From positions 1 through 64,000 of the forward strand of contig JAMKCH010005322.1 in NCBI GenBank assembly GCA_023653785.1: a DNA stretch of 64,000 nucleotides, written 5' to 3'. Below the pieces are notes generated by a model. The model saw nothing but the letters and a program-made list of their open reading frames with translations. It searched no databases and was not told where the DNA came from. The position numbers and the translations under genes were made by a program. Numbering within the stretch: position 1 is the stretch's first letter; each line of letters begins with the position of its first letter. This stretch comes from Ophioderma brevispina. Lineage: Eukaryota > Echinodermata > Ophiuroidea > Amphilepidida > Ophiodermatidae. Shown here piece by piece: positions 35,611 through 47,336 of this stretch.

Positions 35611-38600
35611 GTTTTAATTTATGATGTGACACTTGAAGTAGAATTCTATGCATTCTGGCCTAGGCAGTTGAAAAAATCCGTTGTGAAATTGTCTTCACCC
35701 TGTGACGATTCTAGTTTTTGAGTTGTTTTCACAAAATGAACTGTGCCTGATGAAAATTGGATTTGTAAAATGATTAGTAGGATTCTTATTGTTTTTAAAA
35801 TTATAGCTCAGAAATTTTTTTTACAAAAAAAACAGGATTAGTTTGAACAAATCTACCACCAAAATCGTTAGATAAGATTAAGATTTGTTCAAATTGAGGA
35901 CTTATCTATAAATAGAACCATGAGACAGAACAAAGCCTTCTATGCTAATCCGTTTGCAAACCCCCCCCACTCACATATCACCATGCTCATGACAATAACA
36001 ATGGGACATTAGTAGAAAAAGTCTAAGTAGGCAAGTTTATCATGTCAAGACCTTTATCATATGGCCAACCATCTGGCACTAAATTGATTGTATAGGGCTC
36101 ATAGAGACTATCTGCACAAGCACAGGCTTGCAAAATGGCACAGCTGTTTGAAAATAAAAAAAGAAGCAATTATATCATAATTTTAAAAACAAAAAATTAA
36201 AACAAGTGTAATCATTTCATTACTATGAAAGTCCCCTGTGTACCAAAACAAGTTGAGCTCAATAATAGGGGGAAATTGTTTGTAATATGTGTTACTATTT
36301 GGGGCAGTAGTACACACTGGCTTACGTCTACACGTGGTATCCAAGTATTTATTAATTACCAGTTGAACCCCAAAGAAAAAAATGTCATAGCTCGCCCAGT
36401 AAAATCGACTGGGTTTGGATTTCTTTAACTGAGTTCAAGGTTTTCAAAATTCGTTAGTAAGTCAGTACTTTAAAAACAAGTTCAGCTCAGTGAAAAAAAG
36501 CTTGAAAATTCTGATGAAATCAATCTAATACGTGAAAAAAACATATTTTACAAATAAGAAGGCCAGTTGTTGAACCCGTTAATGGGGGAGCGGATCCGTT
36601 GACTGGGTTACAGGATCAGATTTAAGGTTAGGGACTATAGGTTTGGAATATATGTTAAGGATGAAAAAAACAAATCAGAAAAGAAAAAAAATAAATGGTT
36701 AAAAAAACATTTTTCGTTATTGTTTATGAGAAATTGTTAAAAGTTTTTTTTTGTCCCTTTATTATCTTTGGCTTATTAATGACATGAAGCTGTTTGAAAT
36801 TACAGTGTGAAAGTCAAGTGTTTTTAAAGAGAGAACTAGACAATAATGTGTAAACAGAAAACAGACGGTTTAAGGTGCTTGTGATAATGAACTAACTACA
36901 TCTAGGTTAGCAAACTAATACTGTGACTAATTAACAGTACCCAAAGATTACAGAGGATTGATTAAGTGGGTTTTCTACGAGCGAGCCAGGGAATTTGTGA
37001 TTTCAGTTGGGAACAGGCTTTGGAAGGAAATGTTCATGTGTGCTAGGAGGAAATTGAATGAGAGCCCTAAGTGGCCATTAAGCAGAGGAAGGCAGCATTT
37101 TGTTGAGTGGGGTAGGATGGGGAAAGAGGGGGGGGGTATCACTTTATTTTGGGTAGGTATGTTGCCACCGGCATTTCAAAAATAGAGTCGGCGGCTGCGG
37201 AGAGCTGATTCAAAAATGGGGCTCCGGAGCTAGATTTTCCAAAATTGCAGCGAGTGAGCTGTGCTTTCCCTTAATTTCCAGCTACTTTTGAGTTGTTTTG
37301 AAGAACTTTTGGGTAGAATTTAGCCTTGGCCTGAAAAGCAGGGTCGTGGAAATATGAAATGGTCCTAATACTGGGGTCATTGGAAATGAAAGAGCCTGAA
37401 AGTGGGGGTCGTATGGTGGCAATCCCAGATACCTTCAATGTGAGACCCCAGGAGTAGAGGAGAGGGGAGGGACGGGGTCAAGGATTCTTTTGTTCCTAGA
37501 GCACAAAAATAAATGAGCACTAAATGAGTTGTGCTTACTGGAGGATTAACTGATTCATTGTTCTCTTAGGGAAATAGACATCTATTTTTAATAGCCTACG
37601 AAGAATTTCAATTGAATTGAGCTGCTTCTGCAATGCATCAATGAACTTAGGAATTACAAGGTTCTAAAAAAAACTGACATTTTGGAGATATGCGACCTTC
37701 AAGTCCAGGACCCTCAACCACCCCAAAAAAAAAACCCAGAAATTTTACAAAGTGACAAGTCAAGAAGAAGAACTTTACAACTAAGATCCCAAAGCTGTAT
37801 CAAATTTAGATGCACACATGTACAGAGTGGTCATAAGCAACGAGAATCAAGGGTTTATTTTTTAAGATAATACGTAGATGCACGATGCCATCATTTTTTT
37901 GTGATTAACCACTCTCTAACATGTTTGAACTCCATTTTCAAAAAACAAAAATCCTTATGAAAATTATTAAATGTTCCCAGTTAGACAAAATTTTTTGTAC
38001 GTAAGTCATTTGGAAAGCCACCCCCAAAAAAGGAAGAGTTTTACTTCAAAATAGGGGTGGACTTATACCTGGGAGGGGCTAGAAGTTGGGCGAGCAAAAA
38101 TCAGTACAAATTGCAACAAACATCATTTCAAGCGGCATTTATTCACCAGATACGCATTTACCCATTTGAGTAGAACTATGTTGTAGCAGCTATTAAAACA
38201 TTAAAATAAAACGTTCAAATTTTCCCCATCACATTGCTCAAAGTAATTATAGCAAACAACGCTATCCCAATGCATTGGCCCTACTTGATGGCTATATGGT
38301 TCGGCTCTTAACCCGGAAGTGGTTACGCGTATAAATATTGTTTTATAATACTCTATAGATTCATCCCATATCATACCTCAAAGTGGCTGAATTAGGAGTT
38401 AATATTAATTTTAATATATACAATTGTATGAATTTGTCAGTAAAACTATTAAATAGGGTATATCTTCAACATAAATTTAATGACAATAGGTTCAATCAAT
38501 GAGAAGAGCTAATAACCGTAAAGTTGTAAAAGCTCTTTTCTGTATAATAGTCCATAATAGGGTCATATGAAGGACCAAAAATATCCATTTTTTTAAAGTT

Positions 38601-39840
38601 ACAGTATTTCACAAAATTGCACAAATGCAGGTAGAAAACTTGTAATAATAATAGGTCCAGACGCACAATCTGAAATCTTTAACACGGCATCTATCACGCA
38701 AGAGTCAAAGTGGCTTCCTAAGGAAATCCAAACTACCATGCGATGGGTGTTCAAATTTCAAAAAGTCACCATGCTTTGACAATGTATATAAAACACCACA
38801 TTGTTTTTTAGTGTGTGAATTAGCGTTAAAAGCTGGATCAGAGGATTGCCAGCTGAGGGCGCCCTACAATTTGCAAACACATCAGTTCAGGGGGGGGTAG
38901 TCATGCAACCTAACAGAAACAGAAAATCAAAACGGCCATCAACTTTCGGGGTGCTGTCTGTTTCAAAGACTACCGGCTATAGTTAGGAGGGCGTCTTACG
39001 CATATCGAAACGGTTACACACAGACTGACAAAGAATAGGCCTGGTCACAACAACATTTAAATCTTAATGACCGGTATTGGAAATTACACTATTTGCAGCG
39101 GGTTAATCCACTAACCCCGAGGAGTTTGAAGTCAATTTTTTTTATTAATTTATTCATGAATACTAAGATATTTGAACAAAGGTTTAAAAGCTGATTTTTT
39201 TTAATGCCACTGGGACGAGACGGCATAGTAAATGTACGAAGCAGTTCCCCAAAATTACCGTTGAAAATCACAAGTGCCCCAACTCGAGAAAGGTCGGTCC
39301 CTACCCCCTCCGTCATTTCTTTTGTTATACATATGCTTGTCCATATTCTAATCCTGTGTGAAATAGCCAAAGCTCAAATCGAAAGACCTTCATATATAAA
39401 ATCAAACTTTGTAATAAAATTTCGGATCGTTGTTGTTATACACAGTTCCAGGCACGGTTATGCCTCCACATAAATGCTTACTCATGAAACCTGAAAACTC
39501 TGTTCATCTCAAACTTGGAATGAGAATTTTAGGTTGACTATCTTTAGTTCTCATGAATATTTTTAATTAATACACAAAAATATATATTTGAATCTGTGTC
39601 AGCATTTCATGCCAATTTCTAGAAGATGGCCGAAATGACTTTATTAGGTCGTGTACTTGAGCAAAATTTTGAACGCTACAGATGTGATCAAGCAATAACT
39701 TCAATGTATGATGACTTCTAGTGAATCCAAATCTAGTTATAATCAATGACATTGCATGAAGAGTCAACTAAACTTCTAGTGAATCCAAAGAGTATCCTAC
39801 ACATGCCAAGAGATCTCCACAAGAAACGAGACAGGCTCAC
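35611..39840. other. downstream flank of the Shank SH3 exon; no PDZ exon found
   Basis: Further minus-strand Shank exons (PDZ, starting with a GFGFVLRGAK-like block) should lie here or further left. I looked for that motif and did not see it. A GC-rich repeat-like patch lies at 37130-37440 (GCTCCGGAGC palindrome). Confidence 0.5.
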
Positions 39841-39967
39841 ATAGCCAGTCTTTTCCTTGGCCAGTTTTCCCTTGCTGGATATTTCGCCGATACAGTACGA
39901 GGGGAACCAGCCGGCTTTTTGGCCCACTCGGCCCTGCCAAGAAGTATACTCTCCCAATTTGTAATCA
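39841..39967 (-). CDS. SHANK: Shank-like exon: second half of SH3 domain, frame off by one base
   Basis: A long pyrimidine tract ending gtcataag precedes the exon. Its main frame reads DYKLGEYTSWQGRVGQKAGW then FPSYCIGEISSKGKLAKEKTGY. The W-x-G-x-V, GWFP and xCxxEI pattern matches the end of Shank SH3 domains (FWEG..GWFP..C.EE). Spliced directly to the previous exon the phase is one base out: the junction gives VEVIT, a good SH3 strand, then leaves the frame of WQGRV. One missing base in the AAATTGGG stretch around 39955-39962 would reconcile both halves. An alternative acceptor inside gggag would keep frame but delete most of the n-Src loop. The donor (gtgagc after GGCTAT) is the best candidate, not certain. 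No downstream PDZ exon was found. Confidence 0.75.
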
Positions 39968-40112
39968 CTTATGACGAGAAGGAGGAAAGAGGAAAGAGAT
40001 CGAGAGAGATTGACCACGGTGGGGTATACGAATGTACTTTACTAGGGTGACAAGTGTAGAAGAAAGCAGGGTAAAGGTGAATTAAAAAAGACTATAAGGG
40101 CACCATTAAGGT

Positions 40113-40249
40113 GCGGGATCCAGGGACGGGGGGGCAGAGGGGGCGCGCGCCCCTGGTAATTCTGCAAAAAATCTTGCAAAATCAGACAATTTTGGACAAG
40201 TTTCAGCCCCCCCCGGTATTCTGTCGTTTTTAATCCGGGATCCGCCCTG
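40113..40249 (+). mobile_element. hAT-like MITE, copy 2
   Basis: Same structure as 8680-8825: left GCGGGATCCAGGGACGGGG, shared CTGGTAATTCTGCA and TTGCAAAATCAG segments, right end GGGATCCGCCCTG. It lies just upstream of the SH3-end exon of the Shank-like gene, within its intron. Confidence 0.65.
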
Positions 40250-40820
40250 CTGCAATCCAAAAATGATGTCATTAGGCCAGGCAACAGTTTTATTTTTGGA
40301 ATGTATCATTTAGAAAATGGACCTAGTATTGACATAAATGTGAATGAATTAGACAATTTGGCAGCCATTAGACTTTTTCCTGATTTCCTATCAAAACTTG
40401 CATAAATAATGAATTGTTCATTTATATTTTCACGATTTGAGCAGCCATTGGACTTTTTTGTTTTGTTTATGTTTTTGTGGGGCTCCTTATGTTTTACCTC
40501 CTGTCGGAAATAGCGATTAACAAAACTAGCCTCTTTCCTTCTAATCATGATTTTTGAGAGAATTGCTTTAGTCCGATTTAACTACTTATTAAAGAGAAAG
40601 GAACACAAAAAGAAAATAAAATTCATTCAATGCTCCCGCCATTGAACCCACCTTGTTTTAACCATGGCCATACTCCCTATCACACAGCATTGCAGATTGG
40701 CTCATTACTTCAAATATTCATTCAATGACCAGTCAGAATGGCAGCTTCCAGAATTTTAGCTCTAGTTCCTCTCACCCTATACCATGTTACCATTGTTTGT
40801 GATGGCTCAATAAAATCACT

Positions 40821-41062
40821 TAGAGCAATAACAGCACTTTTTGGAAGAGCGCTCCCTAATTTTCAAAAATTTGATGATTTTTGCACAGTTGTGTTGGTAA
40901 TTGTCTAGTAAAAAACATACCTCGTGAACGACGAATTGCCTCAAAATGCGGATTTATCATAAAATAAGTAGATTGTTGTGTGATTCTATTAAATGCCTTT
41001 TGGGGATCACAATATAGGGGAATTTTTACCAAAATGAATTTGAATAGCTCTGGAAAGTTCAA
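40821..41062 (+). mobile_element. partial copy of the foldback family seen at 45.2-46.3 kb
   Basis: AGAGCAATAACAGCACTTTT, GAGCGCTCCCTAATTTTCAA and TTTTTGCACAGTTGTGTTGG with TAATTGTCTAGTAAA match the arm starts of the inverted repeat at 45169-46308. Lies in the SH3 intron of the Shank-like gene. Confidence 0.65.
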
Positions 41063-43240
41063 AATATTATACTAAAATTAGTGAATAAATTTGATACAAA
41101 TCCAGGGTTATGCCTAAAATTCTGTGAGGCATTATCAAGGTAAATTCTGAAAATGACAAAAAAACTGCAACCACACCGACAGTTAGTAATATTTCAAAGC
41201 TTCAAATTTTTATTTTGAAAAAAATGTTTTTTCTCCCACCCCCTAAAAAAATCCAATATAGGTTTGTGCTGGCAGTGCTGACGCAGGGAATATAAACTTT
41301 TGCTTTCTTAATACAAGTGGTTTCAACAAGACCCCAACACATGTTACTTATAACAATTATACATATTCAATATACACACAAACCACCTGATATACTTAGG
41401 TAATTATAAGGAAACTTACGGCTAATTATTTCAGGATAAAATACACATATAATTTCCTAAGTTGGCAATGTGCTCAGAATGAAAGAGGAAATATTATTTA
41501 GCTCAGTTCATGCAACACCTTAAATAGGGTTAAAGCAAGCTCACTGTATCAAATAAGTGATATTAGAAAGCATTAATAAATGCATTTTAAACCAAAATTA
41601 ATGGCAACCCCGGCCTGCAGTGCTCCAAATTTTCACTGTATTGTGGTCTAGTGTATGCTGTGAAAATAACTACATGTATAAGCAACCTCAAAATGGAATC
41701 AGGTTTCAAACAGAAATTTTGACGATCCCTCTGTCTAATTAGTCATCAATGCCACAGTAGTGCTTTGTGGAGTATTTTACAGACTTCATGTCACAGAACT
41801 TAATAATTTGGTGGGGTATTGAATTTGCAATCGTCAAACTACCAAAACGTTACTGCCCTGTGGGTTTTTTTTTAAAATAATTTGCAGCTTTAAAATTCTG
41901 TTCCATTGTGCTTGTGAAAAACATGGCAAGAGAAAATCAAAAATTTTGGTTTTAAAACATGAAATTTTAATTTTTTATATTTGTTTATTTATAGCTTTTT
42001 GTCAGTAAGTGCTCATTTTTTTTTTCAAAGCCTGTGGAAAATTTCTGAATGTTAATCATTTTCTTCAGAAATCAACCAGACAGTGCTTGTTTTGTCATCA
42101 AACTGTAAAAATCACGCAAGGTATTTCACAAATGGGTGTGTTGTTTGAGTGATAAATCATTTTTTTACAAAAAATTTGATTTATAAATGGATTTGTGACA
42201 AGATGCTCAACATCTGTTGTAAACCCTGCAAATTCAAATTCTACTAATGTTTCATACAAGAATTAATTGCAGCTGTTAATTTTCATGAAATATTATTAAA
42301 GCTCTCAAAAAATTTGTGAAAATGAAAACAAAATAATACTTTAACACCTCAAAATGTGGCAGTGCCTCAATGGTTCATTCCTGAGAATATAGAGTAACGG
42401 GAGGAGAAGTGATTGGAAATCAGTGATGTGCTGTGGGCAACTTTGAGGATTGTAGAAGAAAAAGGTGAATTGCCAGCATGAATTAATTGTTCCGTGGTTT
42501 AGTCACATGAAACTGAAAGGTTACAATATGAAAGCACATTTTTACCTCAGATCCATCATATGACAATTGTGAATTCTTTTGTATCAAACAGGGTACAGTT
42601 GTCCATAAAAAAAGTATTCAGAGCAGAATGTAGGTAGAAGAAACCAAATAAAGTAAAGCAAAACAATGGGATTGGAAGCTTCCAAATTTAGGGGAAGATG
42701 AGCTCATAAATTTGGTCTCAAATCATAGATCTTGTTCAAAATTTTTTTTGGGGGGAGGGGTGTAATTTAGAAGGAATGCAGTTTTGGGGAACATCGCCTC
42801 CCTTACACTACCTATGAATTTAAATGTGTTTTTTGTTATCCAGAAAAAAAAATATTTTGCCTGATTTTATAAAACACTGAGATATAAAACTTGTTTTGTT
42901 TTATTTTAGTAAACAAATGGCATTTGTCTGGTTATGATTCACAAATTTACAACCACAGTTTTGGGCTTCCTGGTCTTATTTCTTAAAATATTCAAACTGC
43001 CATATTCACAAATGTGTCATACTTTGAAAAGATTATGCATATCTATAACAGGAACATTGATATATAATGCATACCCAAATTATAGGTTATAATGTATATA
43101 TCACAATAATCAGCTGATTTTTAGCTAACACTCTGTGGTAGTCAATTCTAGCCTCCTGCACATGGATGGTCGCTTATATATCTATAACTTGTGTAAACTC
43201 AAAACTGAATGTGAGTCTATTCTGGATATTGATCGCAGCT

Positions 43241-43489
43241 AATGAATTGCGGCTAGATCATACACAAATATTGAAATTTTTATCAGAATATCAAATTACA
43301 CCCACAGGTTCTTTTGTTCCCAGATTCTGGCTACCAGAATTTGGGTTGTACGTCCACAGAGCTGCCATCACTGAAAACCTCAAGTATCAACTAAGCTCAT
43401 CTGACATTTTCACCAAGCAGTTTTCTGAGGCACTTGTGAAATATTCTGAAAGAGCTGGGCTCATATTGGTCGAAAATCACTTCAAATAG
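43241..43489 (+). CDS. exon-like open stretch, unknown protein, antisense inside the Shank intron
   Basis: I do not recognise this protein. After an acceptor-like gatcgcag an open frame runs 83 codons to a TAG: it includes ELRLDHTQILKFLSEYQ, SFVPRFWLPEFGLYVHRAA, NLKYQLSSSDIFTKQFSEAL and ends SERAGLILVENHFK. Composition and codon use look protein-like, with amphipathic helices and few runs, and contrast with the AT-rich surroundings. A second acceptor-like site (ttcttttgttcccag) lies inside at about 43325, so a shorter terminal exon is possible. It could be the last exon of a nested gene, a retrocopy fragment, or part of a mobile element. No upstream exon was found on this strand. Confidence 0.4.
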   Translation, partial: NELRLDHTQILKFLSEYQITPTGSFVPRFWLPEFGLYVHRAAITENLKYQLSSSDIFTKQFSEALVKYSERAGLILVENHFK

Positions 43490-43583
43490 ACAACCACCTT
43501 CGCCCCTTCATGATCTAGTCCATCATAATTATTTATAAACCCCCTGCCTTCATCATCCAGTCAATTTGATGGTAAATACATAC

Positions 43584-43712
43584 CTTCCACTTGGTCCCCT
43601 TTTCTCAGGGTGAGCTCCCCCGGTTCTTGTGCCATGTAGTCTACAACGGCAGTCCCCATCTTGCTTTGTCCAAATTCTTGCAGTTTGCGATGGATCATGG
43701 GTGTCATAGAAC
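43584..43712 (-). CDS. SHANK: Shank-like exon: linker and first half of SH3 domain
   Basis: A 129-base exon between acceptor cttctcttgaaag and donor gtatgta, open throughout in the phase set by the previous exon. It reads SMTPMIHRKLQEFGQSK and then the SH3 start MGTAVVDYMAQEPGELTLRK, GDQVE. The ALYDY-like AVVDY, the acidic-L pair (GEL) and the KGD turn are standard SH3 features. Shank SH3 domains have GEI-x-L-x-(R/K)-G-(E/D) in the same positions. SH3 domains of Shank bind proline-rich partners at synapses (family knowledge). No indel is visible in this exon. It ends in phase 1. Confidence 0.85.
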
Positions 43713-44191
43713 CTTTCAAGAGAAGAAACATCAAAAATGTTAAAATAGAGCAATCACATCGATATGTTTTTGACATTTCACACCAAAATGTACTAACGTG
43801 ACAAACCGTTTGCTCATATAGACACTATTTTACATATGCTACCTTCCGCATATATCCTTGAGTTTCTCTTCTGATCGTTTATGCACACAAAATGTAGCTT
43901 GTGCACACAACATGTAGTTGTACTTTTTGCACGACAATTTACTTTTACTTTTTTCATATTTTCAACTAAACTTCACAAGACTGCACTTAATTGCAAAGCT
44001 TCCATTCTGCATTTTCTTTAAATCATACATTTTCCTGTTTTTGTTTTATTTATTTATATTGTATATTTTAATTTTTTTTACAATTTGTGATTATTTGCCT
44101 ACAGTTTTAAAAATTAAATTGTGCAAATGCAACATATTCAAAGGAGTATTTGAGTTTCACTTTTTAAACTTTAATGTTCAAATATACCTAC

Positions 44192-44357
44192 CTCTTTTAC
44201 TAGCATTCTGTTCGGGGTTGCTGTTATTTGAGATAAGCGACGCCCTAGATCCTATATGGTCCAAGTAGGGTTCGCTGCTAGTCCGTGTAAGAGTTCCTCC
44301 AGCCATTGTTGAAAAGCGTTTTTCTTTGGCTGTATGTGGGAAGTTCTTGGAAAGGCA
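44192..44357 (-). CDS. SHANK: Shank-like post-ankyrin linker exon with a one-base frameshift
   Basis: Acceptor gatgtattacag and donor gtaggta bound 166 bases. Entered in the phase left by the previous exon it reads VPFQELPTYSQRK, the conserved VVPFxExPxY motif that follows Shank ankyrin repeats, then runs into a TAG. The +1 frame is open from the same point: RFSTMAGGTLTRTSSEPYLD, then HIGSRASLISNNSNPEQNASKR, a serine-rich linker like the Shank region before SH3. Dropping one A from the AAAAA run near 44309 joins the two frames. The exon ends in phase 1, matching the next exon exactly. Interpretation: one homopolymer-length error or one real frameshift. Confidence 0.82.
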
Positions 44358-44564
44358 CTGTAATACATCAATGAAATGAAACAGAGCACTTTAAAAGAGA
44401 CAATTGAAGGGAAAAATACAATTCTAATTATAGCATTTGAAATTAATCCAGGTGATGCGTGATGTATTTACACAGCTGTTGGAAGTCTCCCTTATTATGA
44501 CAAAAGTAATAGAACTAGAATTTCGCAGTTCTCGGTTTTCGCGCTCGCTATATTCAAAGAATAT

Positions 44565-44849
44565 AACCTTTGACCTTGGCATATGACCTTTGACCTCATC
44601 AACATATGAGGGATCCCTTGGTGCACCTATGACACAAGTTTGGTTCCAATTGAACCAAAAAAAAATAAAAATTTTTCATTTAGTTCAATTTAAAAAAAAA
44701 TGCAATTTTAAAAAAAACTTAACATTTTAGCATATTTTTCAACTTGACCTCACAACCTTTTAACCTTGGCACATGACCTTTGACTTCATCAACATATGAG
44801 GGATCCCATGGTGCACCTATGACAGAAGTTTGGTTCCAATTGAACTTCA
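44565..44849 (+). repeat. direct repeat, two ~97 bp units 188 bp apart
   Basis: ACCTTGGCATATGACCTTTG and ATCAACATATGAGGGATCCC with GGTGCACCTATGACA recur as ACCTTGGCACATGACCTTTG etc. A related block (TGACCCTTGACCTGGTCACA) is at 55770. The TGACCTTTGACCT wording is common in repeats of marine invertebrates, but that is only an impression. Confidence 0.75.
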
Positions 44850-45168
44850 ACTTTTCAATTGAGGTCAATTTGAAAACAAAACATTAATGCAATTTTAAAA
44901 AACTTGACATTTTAATGACACACGCACAACGGATTGCTAAGTGATCCTCCAGCTATAGCTGGTGGCCCACAATAAAACAGATATATCAATGGTGAGACAA
45001 CCAATCTGGACTATTTATTCCAATAACTATATATCCTGTGTAAATTTTACAAAATTTCATTGTTGGAATTGATGGCAAAATGTATAATTTATGATTGCAA
45101 CATTGCTGTCTGCATGATGATTTATCGCCACCTTGACCTTGACCTTGAGATATATGTGTACTTGCATT

Positions 45169-46308
45169 GGTTTAAAGCAATAACGGCACATATTTTTGAA
45201 GAGCGCCCCCGATTTTCCGGATATTTTGAGATTTTTGCACCGTTGCATTGGTAATTGACTACTAAGCAATACCTGTGAATGGTAGAGCTCAAAAACTCTC
45301 TATGGGTCGCAAATGAAGGAATTTTGTAATTAGAATAATTAATATCGGAGATCTCCGATAATAATTCAATGTCTGCTGGAAACGTCCTTCCAAGATGAAA
45401 TAGCCGTAAAATTGTGGCATGTACGTGTCTACGCTCATCCATTAGTTGTTCCGTTGGTTCAAGCAAGTCAAGTTGGAGATCATTTTTGTGAGGTGACACT
45501 ATTTCATCATGGACGGAAATAATTTGGCATTTCCAAATCCGCCATTAAATTACAATCAGGGATCCAGATTCTAATTACTAAATCGCTTCTTTTATGACAA
45601 ATATGCATTTTTCAGCATTACCACTTACAGTTATAGTTTACTAGACAATTACCAACACAACTGTGCAAAACCTCAAATTTTTGAAAATTGGGGGTGCTCT
45701 TCAAAAATGTGCTGTTATTGCTTTAAAGCAATAATAGCACTTTTTTTGGAGAGTTCCCCCAATTTCCAATGCCCCCAATTTTCAAAATTGGAGATTTTTG
45801 CACAGTTGTGTTGGCAATTGTCTAGTAAACCATATCTGCGAACAACAGTGCTCAAAAAATGTGTATTTGTCAAAAAAGAAACAATTATTAATTAGAATCA
45901 GGATTGTAATTTAACGGCGGAGCAGGAAACGTCAATTTTATGTCCGTTCATGATAAAATAGTGGCACCTCACAAAAGTGACTTAACTTGACTGAACACCT
46001 ATTTTTTCCCAGATATTTCATATTGGAAGGACATTTCCAGCAGCCATTGAATTATTATCAGAGATTCCGACTGAACACCTATTTTTTCCCAGATATTTCA
46101 TATTGGAAGGACATTTCCAGCAGCCATTGAATTATTATCAGAGATTCCGATATTAATTATTCTAATTACAAAATTTACAGAATTTTGAACTCTACCATTC
46201 ACAGGTATAGTTTACTAGCCAATTACCAATGCAACTTTGCAAAAATCTCAAAAAATTTGGAAAATTGGGGGCACTCTTCAAAAGAAATGTGCTGTTATTG
46301 CTTTAAAG
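45169..46308. mobile_element. 1.14 kb head-to-head inverted repeat (two copies of one foldback element)
   Basis: The left half (45169-45724) and right half (45725-46308) are inverted copies meeting at TTGCTTTAAAGCAA. Outer ends also read TTTAAAGCAATAACGGCAC and its complement, so each half is itself bounded by inverted ends of over 100 bases (GAGCGCCCCC, TTTTTGCACAGTTG, GGTAATTGTCTAGTAA). Halves also share, reversed, AATATCGGAGATCTCCGA/AATCTCTGATAATAATTC and GGAAACGTC. Located in the intron between the linker exon and the last-ankyrin exon of the Shank-like gene. Confidence 0.8.
45989..46148 (+). repeat. perfect 80 bp tandem duplication
   Basis: GACTGAACACCTATTTTTTC through GCCATTGAATTATTATCAGA, GATTCC occurs twice back to back with no difference seen. 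It lies within the right half of the large inverted repeat and is absent as a duplicate from the left half, so it arose after the halves formed, or is an assembly artefact. Confidence 0.95.
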
Positions 46309-46790
46309 TCATCAGATCATACATTGCATTCTGAAGAAACCGGTAACCGGTCAATCTTGCCTCTTTAGGATACACAGGCTCCACACTTCATGAACGTCAA
46401 ATATTGTTGAGGGGCATTACCTCCAAAGTGAAGCAGTGCAACATATCCTCATAATAGATGCTTGTGAATTGTAAATAGTCTGCGTCAAATGCACTGAGTG
46501 TATGCAGAGATGAATAGTGACAATCTTTTCCTTAAAACAATACTTAAGGAGGGTACGAGTAACCATGTGACCTACTGCGGCTCTTGCATACCGAATTGAT
46601 GGGACATGTGACTATCCATGAATAAACAATAATCACACAGTCGGTGAGAAAGTGGGATAGAATCTAAAGAATCGTCTGCCTAGGCGGAGTTACGTCCATC
46701 ACGTTGTAAACAAGGATTATTAGTATTAGTATATGTCACATGGTTGCTGTAACACCTTCAGACATTTGAGAGTAGGTATGTACAACTTAC

Positions 46791-46857
46791 CAACATTGGC
46801 TTCAGAGAATTTTCTGATCATTTCAGCAAGATCAAAATTAGTTGCTACTATTGCCAC
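46791..46857 (-). CDS. SHANK: Shank-like exon, end of ankyrin block
   Basis: A 67-base exon with a clean acceptor (tatctttacag) and donor (gtaagttg). It translates without interruption as VAIVATNFDLAEMIRK then FSEANV plus one base. Vertebrate Shanks have V-A-x-I-A-G-N-F-E-L-x-E-x-I at this place, immediately after the QTxFQ of the previous exon, so this is the last helix pair of the ankyrin domain. It begins in phase 0 and ends in phase 1, and the next exon supplies the two bases that complete a valine before PFQELP. No indel is visible. Best-preserved exon of the set along with 43584-43712. Confidence 0.85.
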
Positions 46858-46939
46858 CTGTAAAGATATAATATTAAAGGTATAAAAATAATGTAAAAGC
46901 CTAGGTATACAGATAATAATAAATAACTTTGCTTGTAGC

Positions 46940-47005
46940 TACTCTACTATGTATGTATGTAAATAAATGAACGAACAAACAAACAAATGTACGTACGTAT
47001 GTAAC
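46940..47005 (+). repeat. tetranucleotide microsatellite
   Basis: TATG, ACAA/GAAC and GTAC-type 4-base repeats run together (TATGTATGTATGTAAATAAA, then CAAACAAACAAA, then GTACGTACGTATG). Confidence 0.85.
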
Positions 47006-47076
47006 AGCAGAGTATCATTAGACACATCCCATGATTTGAAGTGGTTGAGCCTACAACTGCTGCACCCGTTTATGCT

Positions 47077-47239
47077 GGGGTCCGTTCCCCAAACTCGTGC
47101 GTAACCATACATGTATACTAACTCATGCATATGTCCTGCCATAACAGACCTTTTTCTAACAGTTACACAATGCTTTGGACAAATTCTTGCACTCAGGCAT
47201 GACATACAGATTTATGACTGAGTTTCGGGAATGGACCCC
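47077..47239. mobile_element. MITE with 20-base inverted ends
   Basis: GGGGTCCGTTCCCCAAACTC at 47077 is matched by the reverse complement of GAGTTTCGGGAATGGACCCC at 47220-47239, with about three differences. Interior has no coding evidence. Inside the Shank-like intron. Confidence 0.72.
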
Positions 47240-47336
47240 TGGGCACTAGTTTCCAAAGACATTTTCAATGGATCAGGAAAACGGAAAGGAAAAAACCTGT
47301 TCATGATGTCGCATTTGGTTGGTTTCCAGGCTGTCT

